A stretch of DNA of 64,000 nt from Microbacterium sp. BR1. Lineage in GTDB: Bacteria; Actinomycetota; Actinomycetes; Actinomycetales; Microbacteriaceae. Below are positions 35,488 through 44,844 of this stretch, piece by piece; the stretch's first letter is position 1, and each line of letters begins with the position of its first letter. Under the pieces are notes generated by a model that worked only from the letters and a program-made list of their open reading frames with translations, searched no databases and was not told the origin of the DNA. The DNA lies in NCBI RefSeq assembly GCF_002812725.1, contig NZ_NMUN01000006.1:1-64000 (forward strand), written 5' to 3'. Made by a program: the position numbers and the translations under genes.

Positions 35488-35958
35488 GTGAAATCCCGTC
35501 GGCTCGCGTCTCTGGCCCTTGTGGCCGCCGTTCTGGTGGGTACTTCCGGCTGCGCCCTGATCTCACCGCAGGCGACGCTCATCCCCTACGCTCCGGCCGA
35601 CGGCGTCAGCGCCCACACCGGCGACGTCGCCGTCCGCAACGCCCTGATCGTCTCCGACGATGGGATCGACGGCAACTTCCTCGCCGCTTTCGTCAACGAG
35701 GGCACCGCCCCGGTCACGGTCCGCATCTCGTACGGCGAGGGCGCCGACAAGACCGAGATCACGCTCCGCGTTCCGGTGAACCCGCCGATCAGCCTCGGTA
35801 TGGACGGCGAGAACGACCCGCTGCCCTTCCCCGACATGGACACCATCCCGGGCGCCACGATGCCCGTGTACTTCCAGGCCGGAGACGCCGAGGGCGCACT
35901 CGTCGAGGTCCCGATCCTCACGGGCCAGACGAGCTACCTCGAGCCGTTCGTCCCCTGA
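35488..35958 (+). CDS. Small lipoprotein of unknown function
   Basis: A 156-residue exported lipoprotein: signal peptide LASLALVAAVLVGTSGC with a lipobox Cys, then a beta-rich domain (GDVAVRNALIVSDDGID, APVTVRISYG) likely of the immunoglobulin-like type. Orthologues in Microbacteriaceae are sometimes named DNA modification methylase, which nothing in the sequence supports. GGAGG precedes GTG 35488 and a TAGAAT box lies at 35447-35452. Confidence 0.8.
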   Translation: MKSRRLASLALVAAVLVGTSGCALISPQATLIPYAPADGVSAHTGDVAVRNALIVSDDGIDGNFLAAFVNEGTAPVTVRISYGEGADKTEITLRVPVNPPISLGMDGENDPLPFPDMDTIPGATMPVYFQAGDAEGALVEVPILTGQTSYLEPFVP

Positions 35959-35995
35959 GCGGGATCGGCGCTCGGTTCGCCGAGCGCCACGACGG

Positions 35996-36682
35996 CTACT
36001 CGGCCTCGAAGCGGTAGCCGAGACCCCGCACGGTCACGAGCATGGTGGGCTCGCTGGGCGTCTGCTCGATGCGCGACCGGATGCGTTTGATATGCACGTC
36101 GAGCGTCTTCGTGTCGCCGAAGTAGTCACTCCCCCAGACGCGGTCGATGAGCTGACCACGCGTCAGCACGCGCCCGGCGTTGCGCATCAGCACCTCGAGG
36201 AGCTCGAATTCCTTCAGAGGCATGCTGATCTCGGTCCCGTCCACGGCGACGCTGTGGCGGTCGATGTCGAGCGTCACACGACCGCCCGTCAGGATGTGGT
36301 CCTCGAGGTCGACATCAGGCTCGGTCGTGCGGCGCAGGACCGCGCGCATCCGCGCGAGGAGCTCGCGCGCGGAGTACGGCTTGGTGACGTAGTCGTCGGC
36401 CCCGAGTTCGAGCCCGACGACGATGTCCACTTCGGAGTCTTTCGCGGTGACCATGACGATCGGCACGGCGGAGGTCTGCCGGATGCGTCGACACACCTCA
36501 GTCCCCGACATCCCGGGCAGCATCAGGTCGAGCAAGACGATGTCGCACCCGCGCTCCTCGAAAGCGGCAACGGCTGTAGGACCGTCTTCGGCGATCTCGA
36601 CCTCATAGCCTTCGCGGCGCAGCAGGTAGGCCAGGGGCTCGGCCAGATCGGGTTCGTCTTCGACGAGGAGGACCCGGGTCAT
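35996..36682 (-). CDS. regX3: Phosphate-type response regulator RegX3
   Basis: A 228-residue OmpR/PhoB-family regulator. The receiver has Glu8-Asp9, phospho-acceptor Asp52 in VLLDLMLPGM and Lys in YVTKPY. The winged helix carries MPLKEFELLEVLMRNAG and TLDVHIKRIRSRIE. It overlaps the kinase stop (ATGA) and lies next to phoU, as SenX3-RegX3 does near phosphate genes in many actinobacteria. It is the likely binder of the GTTCACC-type boxes before phoU and pstS. Confidence 0.9.
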   Translation of the reverse strand: MTRVLLVEDEPDLAEPLAYLLRREGYEVEIAEDGPTAVAAFEERGCDIVLLDLMLPGMSGTEVCRRIRQTSAVPIVMVTAKDSEVDIVVGLELGADDYVTKPYSARELLARMRAVLRRTTEPDVDLEDHILTGGRVTLDIDRHSVAVDGTEISMPLKEFELLEVLMRNAGRVLTRGQLIDRVWGSDYFGDTKTLDVHIKRIRSRIEQTPSEPTMLVTVRGLGYRFEAE

Positions 36683-38031
36683 ATCTTCTTCTCTCCCTGA
36701 GGGGCACGTTCGGCGCCGACGGCGCCTCGGCGTTTCTTGGCGGGTTCAGCCGCTTTGCGGCGGTCCGTAGAGTCAGCCGCTTTGCGGCGGTCCGTAGAGT
36801 CAGCCGCTTTGCGGCGGTCCGTAGAGTCAGCCGCTTTGCGGCGGTCCGTAGAGTCAGCCGCTTTGCGGCGACGGCGGGGTTTCTCGACTTCTTCGGGAAT
36901 GGCTCGCGGAAGACGGATCGTGAACGTCGAGCCGCGCCCGGGCTGCGACCACACGCGCACTTCGCCGCCGTGGCGCTGCACGGCGTGCTTGACGATCGCC
37001 AGGCCGAGGCCGGTGCCGCCGGTGCGGCGCGAGCGAGCCCCGTCGGCGCGGTAGAAGCGCTCGAAGATGCGTTGCTGGTCGGCCTCGACGATGCCGATGC
37101 CCTGATCGGTGACGGCGATCTCGACGACCTTGTCTTCGACTCGCACGCCGACACCGACCCGTCCGGCCTTCGGCGAATAGGCGATGGCGTTCGCCACCAG
37201 GTTGCTGACGGCCTCGATCAACATGGTCGGGTCACCCCGGACGATGGCACCGCGGTCGCCCCCGCGCAGCAGCTCGACGCCGACCGAATCGGCCTGGACC
37301 GCGTTGGACTCGACGGATGCCGCGACGACCTCGTCGATCGAAACGTCGCGCGGCTCCGGCAGCTCGTCGGCCGCCTGCAGGCGTGAGAGATCCATGATGC
37401 GCCCCGTGAGGCGGGAGAGGCGGGCGGCCTCGGCCTGCAGCCGCACGGCGAATGCGCGCACCTGCGGCGGGTCGTCCGCGGCGGATTCGATCGCCTCCGC
37501 GAGCAGGCTCACGGCTCCGACGGGTGTCTTGAGCTCGTGACTGGTGTTCGCGACGAAGTCGTAGCGCATCTGTTCGAGGCGCTCCTGCTCCGTGACGTCA
37601 TCGACGACCAGCAGGACGTGGGTGCCGTCGATCGCGGCGGCACGGGCCGACACGAGGCGGCCCTCGGTCGCGAGGAGCGCGGTTCCACCCGCCGCCCTGC
37701 GCATGCGAAAGCGCGCGCTCTCGGCACCGCCCGAGGTGCGCGTCGCGCGGACGAGCGCGCGCAGGTCCTCGACGCTGATGACCTCACCCGCCGACATTCC
37801 GAACCCCGGCGCCGCGGGGGAAGCAGCGACGACCGTGAGTGATGCATCGACGACGGACGCCGCGCCATCCATGGCGTCGAGCACCTGAAGGATGCCCGAG
37901 GGGACGCTCGCGCTCGCTTCGGCCTGGGCACGCTGTGCCGCCCGCAGCGCCGCGAAGACGAGAGCGGATACGCCGAGCCCAATCACCGCTCCCGCAAGCA
38001 ACGCGAGGAGCGCGATCTGCACCGGGTCCAT
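36679..38031 (-). CDS. senX3: Sensor histidine kinase SenX3 with repetitive tail
   Basis: A 450-residue kinase with one N-terminal membrane helix (IALLALLAGAVIGLGVSALVF), a PAS-like sensor, HisKA with His165 in NTSHELKTPVGA, and HATPase_c with NLVANAIAYS, DQGIGI and GGTGLGLAI. After the catalytic core the protein continues with a basic tail containing four perfect copies of RRKAADSTD and a partial fifth, followed by KKRRGAV. That tail is not part of SenX3 in general. ATG 38031 is chosen because MDPVQIALLALL is the standard N-terminus. Confidence 0.9.
   Translation of the reverse strand: MDPVQIALLALLAGAVIGLGVSALVFAALRAAQRAQAEASASVPSGILQVLDAMDGAASVVDASLTVVAASPAAPGFGMSAGEVISVEDLRALVRATRTSGGAESARFRMRRAAGGTALLATEGRLVSARAAAIDGTHVLLVVDDVTEQERLEQMRYDFVANTSHELKTPVGAVSLLAEAIESAADDPPQVRAFAVRLQAEAARLSRLTGRIMDLSRLQAADELPEPRDVSIDEVVAASVESNAVQADSVGVELLRGGDRGAIVRGDPTMLIEAVSNLVANAIAYSPKAGRVGVGVRVEDKVVEIAVTDQGIGIVEADQQRIFERFYRADGARSRRTGGTGLGLAIVKHAVQRHGGEVRVWSQPGRGSTFTIRLPRAIPEEVEKPRRRRKAADSTDRRKAADSTDRRKAADSTDRRKAADSTDRRKAAEPAKKRRGAVGAERAPQGEKKI
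36746..36853. repeat. 27-bp tandem repeat (4 perfect copies) in the senX3 gene
   Basis: Unit tcagccgctttgcggcggtc plus 7 further bases, at 36746, 36773, 36800 and 36827, with a truncated fifth copy from 36854. As the unit is a multiple of three it only changes the number of RRKAADSTD peptide repeats. Confidence 0.95.
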
Positions 38032-38104
38032 GAGTCCCAGCGTAGGGTCACGCGTCAAGAACGGCTGACCGGGGCCACAAGAGGGCGGCGCCCACCCGGG
38101 TACT

Positions 38105-38133
38105 ATTCACCGGAGCGGCACCGTCCGTTAACC
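38105..38133 (+). promoter_or_regulatory. Pho box upstream of phoU
   Basis: Three heptamers spaced exactly 11 bp: ATTCACC (38105), CGGCACC (38116), GTTAACC (38127). This matches the GTTCACC-N4 direct-repeat box bound by PhoP/RegX3-type regulators in actinobacteria; the middle unit is weak. Confidence 0.65.
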
Positions 38134-38199
38134 TTCGACGGAGATGATCGCGGAGGTCGCGGGCGCCGTGTCCGACCGACCGGGAAAGGGACCAGCACC

Positions 38200-38862
38200 G
38201 TGCGCGAAGTCTTCCATCAGTCCCTCGAGGACGTCCAGGGGCGCCTCGTCGAGATCTCCGAGCTCGTCGCGATCGCGATCGAGAAGGCCACGCAGGCGTT
38301 CGGCTCGAGCGATGTCTCGCTCGCCGAAGAGGTCATCGACGCCGACAGCATCATCGACGACAAGGCCGTGGCGCTCGACGAATTGGCGATCGAGATTCTC
38401 GCCCGCCAGCAGCCGGTCGCTCGCGACCTGCGCATCGTGGTCAGCGCGCTCCGGATGTCGGCCTCGCTCGAGCGCATGGGTGACATCGCCGAGCACATCG
38501 CCCAGCTCACGCGCTACCGCTTCCCCGAGCGTGCGATCCCCAAGGGTCTCAAGAGCACCTTCACGAGCATGGGCCAGATCGACGTGCAGATGGCCCAGAT
38601 GCTCACCGAGCTGCTGCGCACGCAGGACGTCAGCATCGCCGAAGAACTGCGTAACCTCGACGACCAGCTCGACGACCTGCACGTCTCGGTCTTCGAGAAG
38701 GTCCTCGGCGAGAACTGGCAGGGCGAGGCGATGGCGACGGTCGACGCGACCCTGGCGAGCCGCTACCACGAGCGCTTCGGCGACCACGCCGAGTCCGTGG
38801 CGAAGAAGGTCGTCTACCTCGCGACGGGCGACTGGGTGGACACGAACGTCGGCACCGCCTGA
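38200..38862 (+). CDS. phoU: Phosphate signalling protein PhoU
   Basis: A 220-residue all-helical protein with two PhoU repeats, each holding the metal-binding E/DxxxD pattern (LERMGDIAEHIAQL in the first, RFGDHAESVAKKVVY in the second). PhoU couples the PstSCAB importer to the sensor kinase and keeps the phosphate regulon off when phosphate is sufficient. Divergent from senX3-regX3, with the Pho box between them. GTG start. Confidence 0.96.
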   Translation: MREVFHQSLEDVQGRLVEISELVAIAIEKATQAFGSSDVSLAEEVIDADSIIDDKAVALDELAIEILARQQPVARDLRIVVSALRMSASLERMGDIAEHIAQLTRYRFPERAIPKGLKSTFTSMGQIDVQMAQMLTELLRTQDVSIAEELRNLDDQLDDLHVSVFEKVLGENWQGEAMATVDATLASRYHERFGDHAESVAKKVVYLATGDWVDTNVGTA

Positions 38863-38883
38863 CCCGATCACACCAGCAATGAC

Positions 38884-38917
38884 AGAGGGACCGGATGCCG
38901 AGGCATCCGGTCCCTCT
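38884..38917. terminator. Bidirectional terminator between phoU and gpmA
   Basis: AGAGGGACCGGATGCC pairs with its full complement 38902-38917 (16 bp, tiny loop), ending in T-rich sequence. It serves both converging genes. Confidence 0.85.
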
Positions 38918-38936
38918 TCGCTGTGCGTCGGCGCGG

Positions 38937-39686
38937 CTACTTCTTGCCCTGCGCGGCGACGGCGGCAGCCCCTGCGGCAGCCGCTTCGGGGTCGAGGTAC
39001 TCCCCCGGGCCGAGGGGACGGAGGTCCTCGCCCAGGCGATAGACGAGCGGGATGCCGGTCGGGATGTTGAGCTCCGAGATGTCGTCGTCGCTGATGCCCT
39101 CGAGGTGCTTCACGAGGCCGCGGAGCGAGTTGCCGTGGGCCGTGACCAGAACGGTCTTCCCGGCGCGCAGGTCGGGGACGATGCCGCTCTCCCAATACGG
39201 GAGCATGCGGTCGATCACGAGCTTGAGCGACTCGGTGCGCGGGATGTCGCCGTCGATCCCGACGTAGCGCGGATCGGAGACCTGGCTGAACTCGTCGTCG
39301 TCTGCGATCTCGGGGGGCGGCACATCGAACGAGCGGCGCCACAGCATGAACTGCTCGGGACCGAACTCGGCGAGGGTCTGCGCCTTGTCCTTGCCCTGCA
39401 GTGCGCCGTAGTGGCGCTCGTTCAGTCGCCAGGAGCGGGTCACGGGAATCCAGAGGCGGTCGGCCGCATCCAGCGCGATGTTCGCGGTCTGGATGGCACG
39501 GCTGAGCACCGAGGTGTGCAGGACGTCGGGCAGCAGTCCCGCCTCGGCAAGCAGCTCGCCGCCCCGCTGAGCCTCGGCCTTGCCGAGGTCTGTCAGGCGC
39601 ACATCGACCCAACCGGTGAAGAGGTTCAGCTCGTTCCACTCGCTCTGGCCGTGGCGGAGCAGGATCAATGTATGAGGCTCGGTCAT
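38937..39686 (-). CDS. gpmA: 2,3-bisphosphoglycerate-dependent phosphoglycerate mutase
   Basis: A 249-residue glycolytic enzyme that interconverts 3- and 2-phosphoglycerate. The phospho-histidine motif [10 protein letters not shown] is at residues 9-18, the second catalytic His in TAHGNSLRG, and the family marks NLFTGWVDV and [11 protein letters not shown] are present. An alanine-rich tail precedes the stop. ATG 39686 lies 6 nt after TATCAT on the minus strand, a leaderless start. Confidence 0.96.
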   Translation of the reverse strand: MTEPHTLILLRHGQSEWNELNLFTGWVDVRLTDLGKAEAQRGGELLAEAGLLPDVLHTSVLSRAIQTANIALDAADRLWIPVTRSWRLNERHYGALQGKDKAQTLAEFGPEQFMLWRRSFDVPPPEIADDDEFSQVSDPRYVGIDGDIPRTESLKLVIDRMLPYWESGIVPDLRAGKTVLVTAHGNSLRGLVKHLEGISDDDISELNIPTGIPLVYRLGEDLRPLGPGEYLDPEAAAAGAAAVAAQGKK

Positions 39687-39736
39687 GCGCCCATGATATC
39701 GAGGCGAGATGACGCTCATCCCGCCATCATGGAGGG

Positions 39737-40576
39737 ATGAGCCCGCGACCCCCGCCCGCACAACGCCCCATCGGGCAGGCGACGCGCGGCACGACCGGCA
39801 CGAACCGGTTGCGACGCAACGACCGCTACCTCGCCGGACTGCCGGCACTCCGCCGGACCGGCGACCCGCTGGTCGTGGACCTGGGTTTCGGGGCGAGCGC
39901 CGTCACGGCTCTCGAGCTCTGGACCCGCCTGGCGCGCGTACGACCGGATGTCGAAGTGATCGGCGTCGAGATCGACCCCGAACGCGTCGCGCGAGCGCGT
40001 GAGCAGCTCGTCGCGGTCCGCGACGGCACGACGTCCTTCGCACCCGAGGCCCGGGTCGCGTTCGAGGTCGGAGGATTCGAGGTGCCGCTGCCCGATGGGC
40101 GCCGCCCGATCCTGGTTCGCGCGATGAACGTGCTGCGCCAGTACGAGGAAGAGCAGGTAACGGATGCCTGGGCCCTGACATCCACTCGGCTACAGGCCGC
40201 GGGAACCCTCGTCGAGGGCACCTGCGACGAGATCGGTCGCGTCTGCTCGTGGATCGATGTCGACGAGGCGGGGAAACCCATGCGATTGACGATTTCGCTG
40301 CGGTTGGCGGACCTCGAACTCCCGTCGATCGTCGCCGAACGTCTGCCCAAGGCGCTGATCCACCGCAACGTCCCGGGTGAGCGCGTGCATGCCGTGCTGT
40401 CGGCCCTCGACACGGCGTGGGCCCGCGCCGCACCCCTCGGGGTGTTCAGCCCGCAGCAGCGCTGGATCGCCGCGGTCGAGGCACTGCGCGCCTCGGGCGT
40501 CCCCGTGCTGGGCGGCCGGTCGCGGTGGCGACTGGGGGAACTCAGTCTGCCCTGGGCGGCCGTCGCTCCCGGCTGA
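39737..40576 (+). CDS. Class I SAM-dependent methyltransferase-like protein
   Basis: A 279-residue protein with a Rossmann-type SAM site: [16 protein letters not shown] (motif I) and [15 protein letters not shown] (motif II), then a large C-terminal part ([17 protein letters not shown]). The target is unknown. It is divergent from gpmA with only 50 bp between start codons. Confidence 0.82.
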   Translation: MSPRPPPAQRPIGQATRGTTGTNRLRRNDRYLAGLPALRRTGDPLVVDLGFGASAVTALELWTRLARVRPDVEVIGVEIDPERVARAREQLVAVRDGTTSFAPEARVAFEVGGFEVPLPDGRRPILVRAMNVLRQYEEEQVTDAWALTSTRLQAAGTLVEGTCDEIGRVCSWIDVDEAGKPMRLTISLRLADLELPSIVAERLPKALIHRNVPGERVHAVLSALDTAWARAAPLGVFSPQQRWIAAVEALRASGVPVLGGRSRWRLGELSLPWAAVAPG

Positions 40577-40587
40577 CCCGCGAATCC

Positions 40588-41754
40588 TCAGATGCGCGGG
40601 ATCGCTTGGCGGGCGCGATCGGGCGGCATGCCCGCACCGATCAGCAGGTCGACCACGAAGGGTCGGAGCGCGGCGATGAGGTTCTGATCGCCGAAGCCCG
40701 CACCCGGGACGACGCGCGTCGGGTCGAGGTGCTGGGCGATGCCGAGCAACGCCTCTTGCGCGATGGGCTCGAGCGAGATGTCGGCGAGCGACTGCTCGAC
40801 GAGGGAGGCCCCGCGTCCGAGCGACAGCACCAGGTCCGCGGCGACAGGACGCGGAACGCGGTCATCGACGAGGTAGGCGGTGCGCCGTGCGACGACACGC
40901 AGGTTGCGCGTCGCGAGGTCCATCGCGGCGAGCACCCGCTCGGCGCGCGCCAGCTCGGCCCGGCTCGCCCACAGCCAGGGCGAGATGCGCGCGATGGCGA
41001 CCGAAGAGTCGAGTGTCTCGCGCCACGACCGCACGAGCGGATCGAGCGCGCGTGCCTTTTCGAGACCCCGCTCGGCACGGGCGCGGTCTCCGGTGCGCAG
41101 CGCGATCGCCAGGCTCATGACGGCGCCATCGAACGCACGGAACAGCGTCGCGACATCCCGCCGCGCCTCGCCCCGCGGACTGCGCGGGATCAGCGCGGTT
41201 GCCAGCAGGGCGGCCGCTCCCCCGATGACGCCGTCGATCATGCGCGAGAACGGCACACTCGTCGAGGCGGGAATGATCAGCACGATGAGCGACTGGATCG
41301 CCGCCGCGATCGCGAAGCTCGCCTGAGGGGAGAGGAATCGCGCCACGATCAGCGTCACCGACAGGGCGAGCCCGACCTGCCACCACCCACGTCCCGCCAC
41401 GAGCAGCAAGATCTCGGCGATCAGGATCCCGAGGATCATCCCGATGACGGTCTCGAACACGCGCCGCGGACGGGCATCCCGCACCAGCCCGAGACTCGCG
41501 ACCGTCACGGTCCCCGCGAGCAGCGGTGTCTGATGCCCCACGACGAAATACGCGAACGCATACGCGGCCGTCGCTGCGACGACGATCTGGACGATCGGCA
41601 GCGCCGAGTTGCGCACACGACGCAGGCCCGGGCGCGGGTCGAAGCGATCGCGCAGGCGCACGGGAATCGAGGTCGTGATCGGCGGCAGCGACGCCGAGCC
41701 AGAACCGGCTTCCGGCTCACCGGAACCGGCAGAACGGCCTGCGCCGTCGCTCAC
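40588..41754 (-). CDS. FUSC family membrane protein
   Basis: A 388-residue protein with six hydrophobic helices in the first half (IVQIVVAATAAYAFAYFVVG, TVIGMILGILIAEILLLVAG, and others) and a cytoplasmic helical half (DVATLFRAFDGAVMSLAIAL). It fits the aromatic-acid exporter/FUSC family; the substrate is unknown. GTG start overlaps the ygfZ stop (GTGA), so it is the last gene of a four-gene minus-strand group. Confidence 0.82.
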   Translation of the reverse strand: MSDGAGRSAGSGEPEAGSGSASLPPITTSIPVRLRDRFDPRPGLRRVRNSALPIVQIVVAATAAYAFAYFVVGHQTPLLAGTVTVASLGLVRDARPRRVFETVIGMILGILIAEILLLVAGRGWWQVGLALSVTLIVARFLSPQASFAIAAAIQSLIVLIIPASTSVPFSRMIDGVIGGAAALLATALIPRSPRGEARRDVATLFRAFDGAVMSLAIALRTGDRARAERGLEKARALDPLVRSWRETLDSSVAIARISPWLWASRAELARAERVLAAMDLATRNLRVVARRTAYLVDDRVPRPVAADLVLSLGRGASLVEQSLADISLEPIAQEALLGIAQHLDPTRVVPGAGFGDQNLIAALRPFVVDLLIGAGMPPDRARQAIPRI

Positions 41755-42881
41755 GCTCGGGCGCGCGCCGAGAGTCGCGGTAGACGGGGAACGGATGCTT
41801 CGGCACCGGCCCCCGGCGGCACGATGACTTCTTGTGCGGCCACCACCGTCTCGTCGCCCACGGCGATCGTCAGCGTCGCGTCGATCGGCAGGGTGCGCTT
41901 CACGACGGCCAGCGCGATCGGCCCCAGCTCGTGGTGCAGGGCGGAGGACGTGATGCGCCCCACTTCGGCACCCGCCGCGTCGCCGTCGAGCGAAACCGGC
42001 GCACCCGGCTCGGGCAGCAGAGCGTCGCTGCCGTCCAGGTGCAGGAAGACCAGGCGACGCGGGGGGTGGCCGAGGTTGTGGACCTTCGCGACCGTCTCTT
42101 GCCCGCGGTAGCACCCCTTGTCGAGGTGCACGGCCGAGCGCAGCCAGTCGAGCTCGTGGGGCAGCGTCCGCTCGTCGACCTCGTTCGCCCGCCGGGGACG
42201 CCACGCGGCGATCCGGAGCGCCTCGGCCGAGATCAGGCCGGCAGCATCGACATCGTCCGCGTTCGCGATCGCGCGTGCCAGTTCGGCGGCGGCATCCGTC
42301 GTCACGATCGCCACGCGCCAGTCCCAGCCCTCCCCGGGGTGCGGCTCGGCGGCGTATTGGTGCCCACCGACCGCCACGTGCGACCACGGGTCGATCCAGA
42401 TCAGCGACGCGCCCGCGGGTGCGTGCGCCCGCGGTGCGGCAAGCGCCTCGGCGGCACCCCCGCCGATGAAGCCGATCGCGGTGAGATCGGCCTCGAGAGT
42501 CACGACGACCTGGGCGCGGAAGACCATGCGCTTCAGCCACGTGACGAGCGCGTCGGCGCTGGTCGCGTCCACGACGAGCCATGTCGTCACGCCGTCATCC
42601 AGCACCGATGCCGCGTGCTCCACGTGTCCGTGCGGGTCCAGCACGAGCAGCTCGGTCGCTCGGCCCGGCTCGAGCCGCGCCAGGGACTGCGACGTGATCG
42701 AGTCGAGCCAGGTCAGCCGGTCGGCACCGGTGACCGACACGACGACACGGTCGCCGAGGTGCACGAGTGCACGCCCCTCGGCGAGCAGGCGCTGCTCGCG
42801 CAGGAAGGTTCCGAAGTGCAGCGGCGCGCCGCTCGGATCATCCGTGACGGCACCCGGGAGCCCGGCGAAGGGAGAGGCCAT
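41751..42881 (-). CDS. ygfZ: YgfZ/GcvT folate-binding protein
   Basis: A 376-residue protein related to the glycine-cleavage T protein. The diagnostic motif KGCYRGQE with its conserved Cys is present (LDKGCYRGQETVAKVHNLGH). YgfZ proteins use folate to support Fe-S cluster enzymes. Its ATG overlaps the stop of the nitrobindin gene (ATGA). The longer in-frame reading to 42956 lies inside that gene and is rejected. Confidence 0.93.
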   Translation of the reverse strand: MASPFAGLPGAVTDDPSGAPLHFGTFLREQRLLAEGRALVHLGDRVVVSVTGADRLTWLDSITSQSLARLEPGRATELLVLDPHGHVEHAASVLDDGVTTWLVVDATSADALVTWLKRMVFRAQVVVTLEADLTAIGFIGGGAAEALAAPRAHAPAGASLIWIDPWSHVAVGGHQYAAEPHPGEGWDWRVAIVTTDAAAELARAIANADDVDAAGLISAEALRIAAWRPRRANEVDERTLPHELDWLRSAVHLDKGCYRGQETVAKVHNLGHPPRRLVFLHLDGSDALLPEPGAPVSLDGDAAGAEVGRITSSALHHELGPIALAVVKRTLPIDATLTIAVGDETVVAAQEVIVPPGAGAEASVPRLPRLSARARA

Positions 42882-43486
42882 CACTCCGCCTTGGCCAGGC
42901 GCGCGGAGGCGTGGCTGCCGAGTTCGGTTCCGAGCGCCGCGATGTCCCACGCCCACAGCAGGTGGCCATCGACGAGCCCGTACAGGCGCGTCGCCGCCGC
43001 GTACTCCTTGGCTCCCGACGGACGCACGACGGCATCCGTCGCGAGATCGATGCGCGGACCCGTGACGTGGCCGAGGTAGAGCTCGGAGATCCCATCGGAG
43101 TGGACGATCACGGCCTCGATCTCGAACCCGCCCTCGGGGACGCGCAACGCTTCGACGTCATCGACGGTGCGCGGGGGCGCGGGCGAGAGAGCGGGGAGCA
43201 GACCCGGACCCGCGTCCGCGTCGCCGAGCGGACGTGCGAGGCGCCAGTACCCCGTCTCGGCCACCAGTTTCACGCCGGGCCCGTCATCGCCCGAAGACAT
43301 CCACGCGGTTGCCGAGTAGTTCAGGTAGTCACCACCGTCGTGGCTGAAACTCACGCGATGGGCGAACTCTCCGGCATAGCGGTGTCCCGCCGCCTCGTAG
43401 TCGATCACACCGGTGCCCTCCCAGACGCCGACGAGCCACGAGAGCGGCACCAGGTCGGCGGGTAGGTCTGTCGGCAGATCGATCAC
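42881..43486 (-). CDS. Nitrobindin/FABP-family heme-binding protein
   Basis: A 201-residue beta-barrel protein. The N-terminal GVWEGTG is the GxWxGxG signature of nitrobindins, and HVTGPRIDLATDAV and the final LYGLVDGHLLWAWDIAA match the actinobacterial THAP4-like group that binds ferric heme and isomerises peroxynitrite. The proximal heme His would lie near the C-terminus (for example in GSHASARL). Translationally coupled to ygfZ. Confidence 0.88.
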   Translation of the reverse strand: MIDLPTDLPADLVPLSWLVGVWEGTGVIDYEAAGHRYAGEFAHRVSFSHDGGDYLNYSATAWMSSGDDGPGVKLVAETGYWRLARPLGDADAGPGLLPALSPAPPRTVDDVEALRVPEGGFEIEAVIVHSDGISELYLGHVTGPRIDLATDAVVRPSGAKEYAAATRLYGLVDGHLLWAWDIAALGTELGSHASARLAKAE

Positions 43487-43496
43487 GATCGGCCGC

Positions 43497-43610
43497 TCAG
43501 CGCTGGCCGCGATAGAGGTTGAGGATCACCACACCCGAAACGAACGCGATCGCGACGGATGCCAGGGCGAGGAGTCCCACGAAGAAGATCTCGAGAGCGA
43601 GGAGGTCCAT
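43497..43610 (-). CDS. Small single-TM protein, 37 aa
   Basis: The short ORF reads as one clean membrane helix: start MDLLALEIFFVGLLALASVA, end GVVILNLYRGQR. It sits 10 bp before the nitrobindin gene on the same strand. The acidic outside and basic inside ends give the expected topology. Small proteins of this kind are easily missed; function unknown. Confidence 0.65.
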   Translation of the reverse strand: MDLLALEIFFVGLLALASVAIAFVSGVVILNLYRGQR

Positions 43611-43677
43611 GCTGACACTCTAGCCCGCCTGCGCCCGCGCGGATCAGCCCGGAACGCTTGTCAGCCCGGATTGTCCA

Positions 43678-43968
43678 TCAGCCCGGAATGATCGTCGCGA
43701 GCCCGACCGCGGCCGAGACGACCCCGAGGGCGAGCAACGCGCCGAGCACACTGGCCGCCACGCGCCGGATGAAGCCGGTGGAGCGTCCGTAGGCCAGTTG
43801 CACCCCGAACGACACCAGCAGACTGGCCGCGAGCGCGAGGACGAACCACTGCGCCTGCTGCGGTGCGGGCACGAAGATGGCGATCGCGATGCCGCCGAGG
43901 AGCGCCGCGATCCAGACGGCACCGATTCCGGTGACGCTCGAGCGGGGAGCGAGTTCGGGTGCCGACAT
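43678..43968 (-). CDS. Small membrane protein, 96 aa
   Basis: Three hydrophobic helices ([60 protein letters not shown]). It resembles uncharacterised actinobacterial membrane proteins next to glnR-like genes. It is divergent from glnR. No function known. Confidence 0.7.
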   Translation of the reverse strand: MSAPELAPRSSVTGIGAVWIAALLGGIAIAIFVPAPQQAQWFVLALAASLLVSFGVQLAYGRSTGFIRRVAASVLGALLALGVVSAAVGLATIIPG

Positions 43969-44095
43969 GCATTCATCTTCCCCCACCGACGCTGGCCGCG
44001 CGAGCCGGGAAAGGGGCACGGGCGGCCCGATAGCCGCGGTCGGCGTAATATGGGGGGCCACGACGACCCTGGGGGCGTCGCCCGAGAGGAAACGC

Positions 44096-44791
44096 GTGGC
44101 CCAACTGCTCGTTCTGAGTTCCGCACACGGCAGCGGTCCCGTTCTGCCGTCCCTGGAACTCTTGAGCCACCGCGTCCGGCAGATCCCCGCCGAGCCGGCC
44201 CAACTCGTCAATGCACCGAGCGCTGACGTCATCTTCGTCGACGCGCGCACCGACCTGGTCGGTGCGAAGTCGCTCTGCAAGATCCTCAACACGACCGGGC
44301 TCGATGCGCCCCTCATGCTCGTCGTCACCGAGGGCGGATTGACCGCCGTCAGCACCGACTGGGGCGTCGACGACGTGATTCTCGTCAGCGCGGGTCCCGC
44401 CGAGGTCGATGCCCGAGTCCGGCTGGCGATGGGCCGGATGTCCCAGGAGCAGGTCTCGACGCGCATCCAGACATCCGGAATCACGATCGACGAGTCCTCG
44501 TACTCAGCCAAGGTCCATGGCAAGCCCCTCGACCTGACGTACAAGGAGTTCCAGCTCCTGCACTTCTTCGCCACCCATCCGTCGCGCGTCTTCACCCGCG
44601 AGCAACTGCTCAGCGAGGTCTGGGGGTACGACTACTTCGGTGGCACCCGCACCGTCGACGTGCACGTTCGACGACTGCGCGCGAAGCTCGGCGACCTCGA
44701 GCAGCTCATCGGCACGGTGCGGAACGTCGGGTATCGGTTCAACGTCTACGAGGACGACCAGCTCCCGACCGCGAGCGGCCGTCAGGGCTGA
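44096..44791 (+). CDS. glnR: Nitrogen regulator GlnR
   Basis: A 231-residue OmpR-type regulator matching actinobacterial GlnR, the master regulator of nitrogen assimilation genes. The N-terminal domain has the GlnR pattern [12 protein letters not shown] with Asp49 and [21 protein letters not shown]; the acidic pocket of typical receivers is missing, so it works without a partner kinase. The winged helix ([32 protein letters not shown]) is standard. GTG 44096 follows GAGAGGA. It is a neighbour of ppk, joining nitrogen and phosphate control. Confidence 0.92.
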   Translation: MAQLLVLSSAHGSGPVLPSLELLSHRVRQIPAEPAQLVNAPSADVIFVDARTDLVGAKSLCKILNTTGLDAPLMLVVTEGGLTAVSTDWGVDDVILVSAGPAEVDARVRLAMGRMSQEQVSTRIQTSGITIDESSYSAKVHGKPLDLTYKEFQLLHFFATHPSRVFTREQLLSEVWGYDYFGGTRTVDVHVRRLRAKLGDLEQLIGTVRNVGYRFNVYEDDQLPTASGRQG

Positions 44792-44805
44792 CGCCCCGTC
44801 ATCCG

Positions 44806-44823
44806 GTTCACCCGTTGGACACG
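44806..44823 (+). promoter_or_regulatory. Possible half Pho box before ppk
   Basis: One perfect GTTCACC at 44806-44812, 33 bp before the ppk start, followed 11 bp later by the poor match GGACACG. Weak on its own but in line with phosphate control of ppk. Confidence 0.35.
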
Positions 44824-44844
44824 TGCGCCCTGCAATGATGGACC

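Noticed and set aside
35488..35958. DNA methylase
   Set aside because: The sequence is a short signal-peptide lipoprotein with no SAM or catalytic motif.
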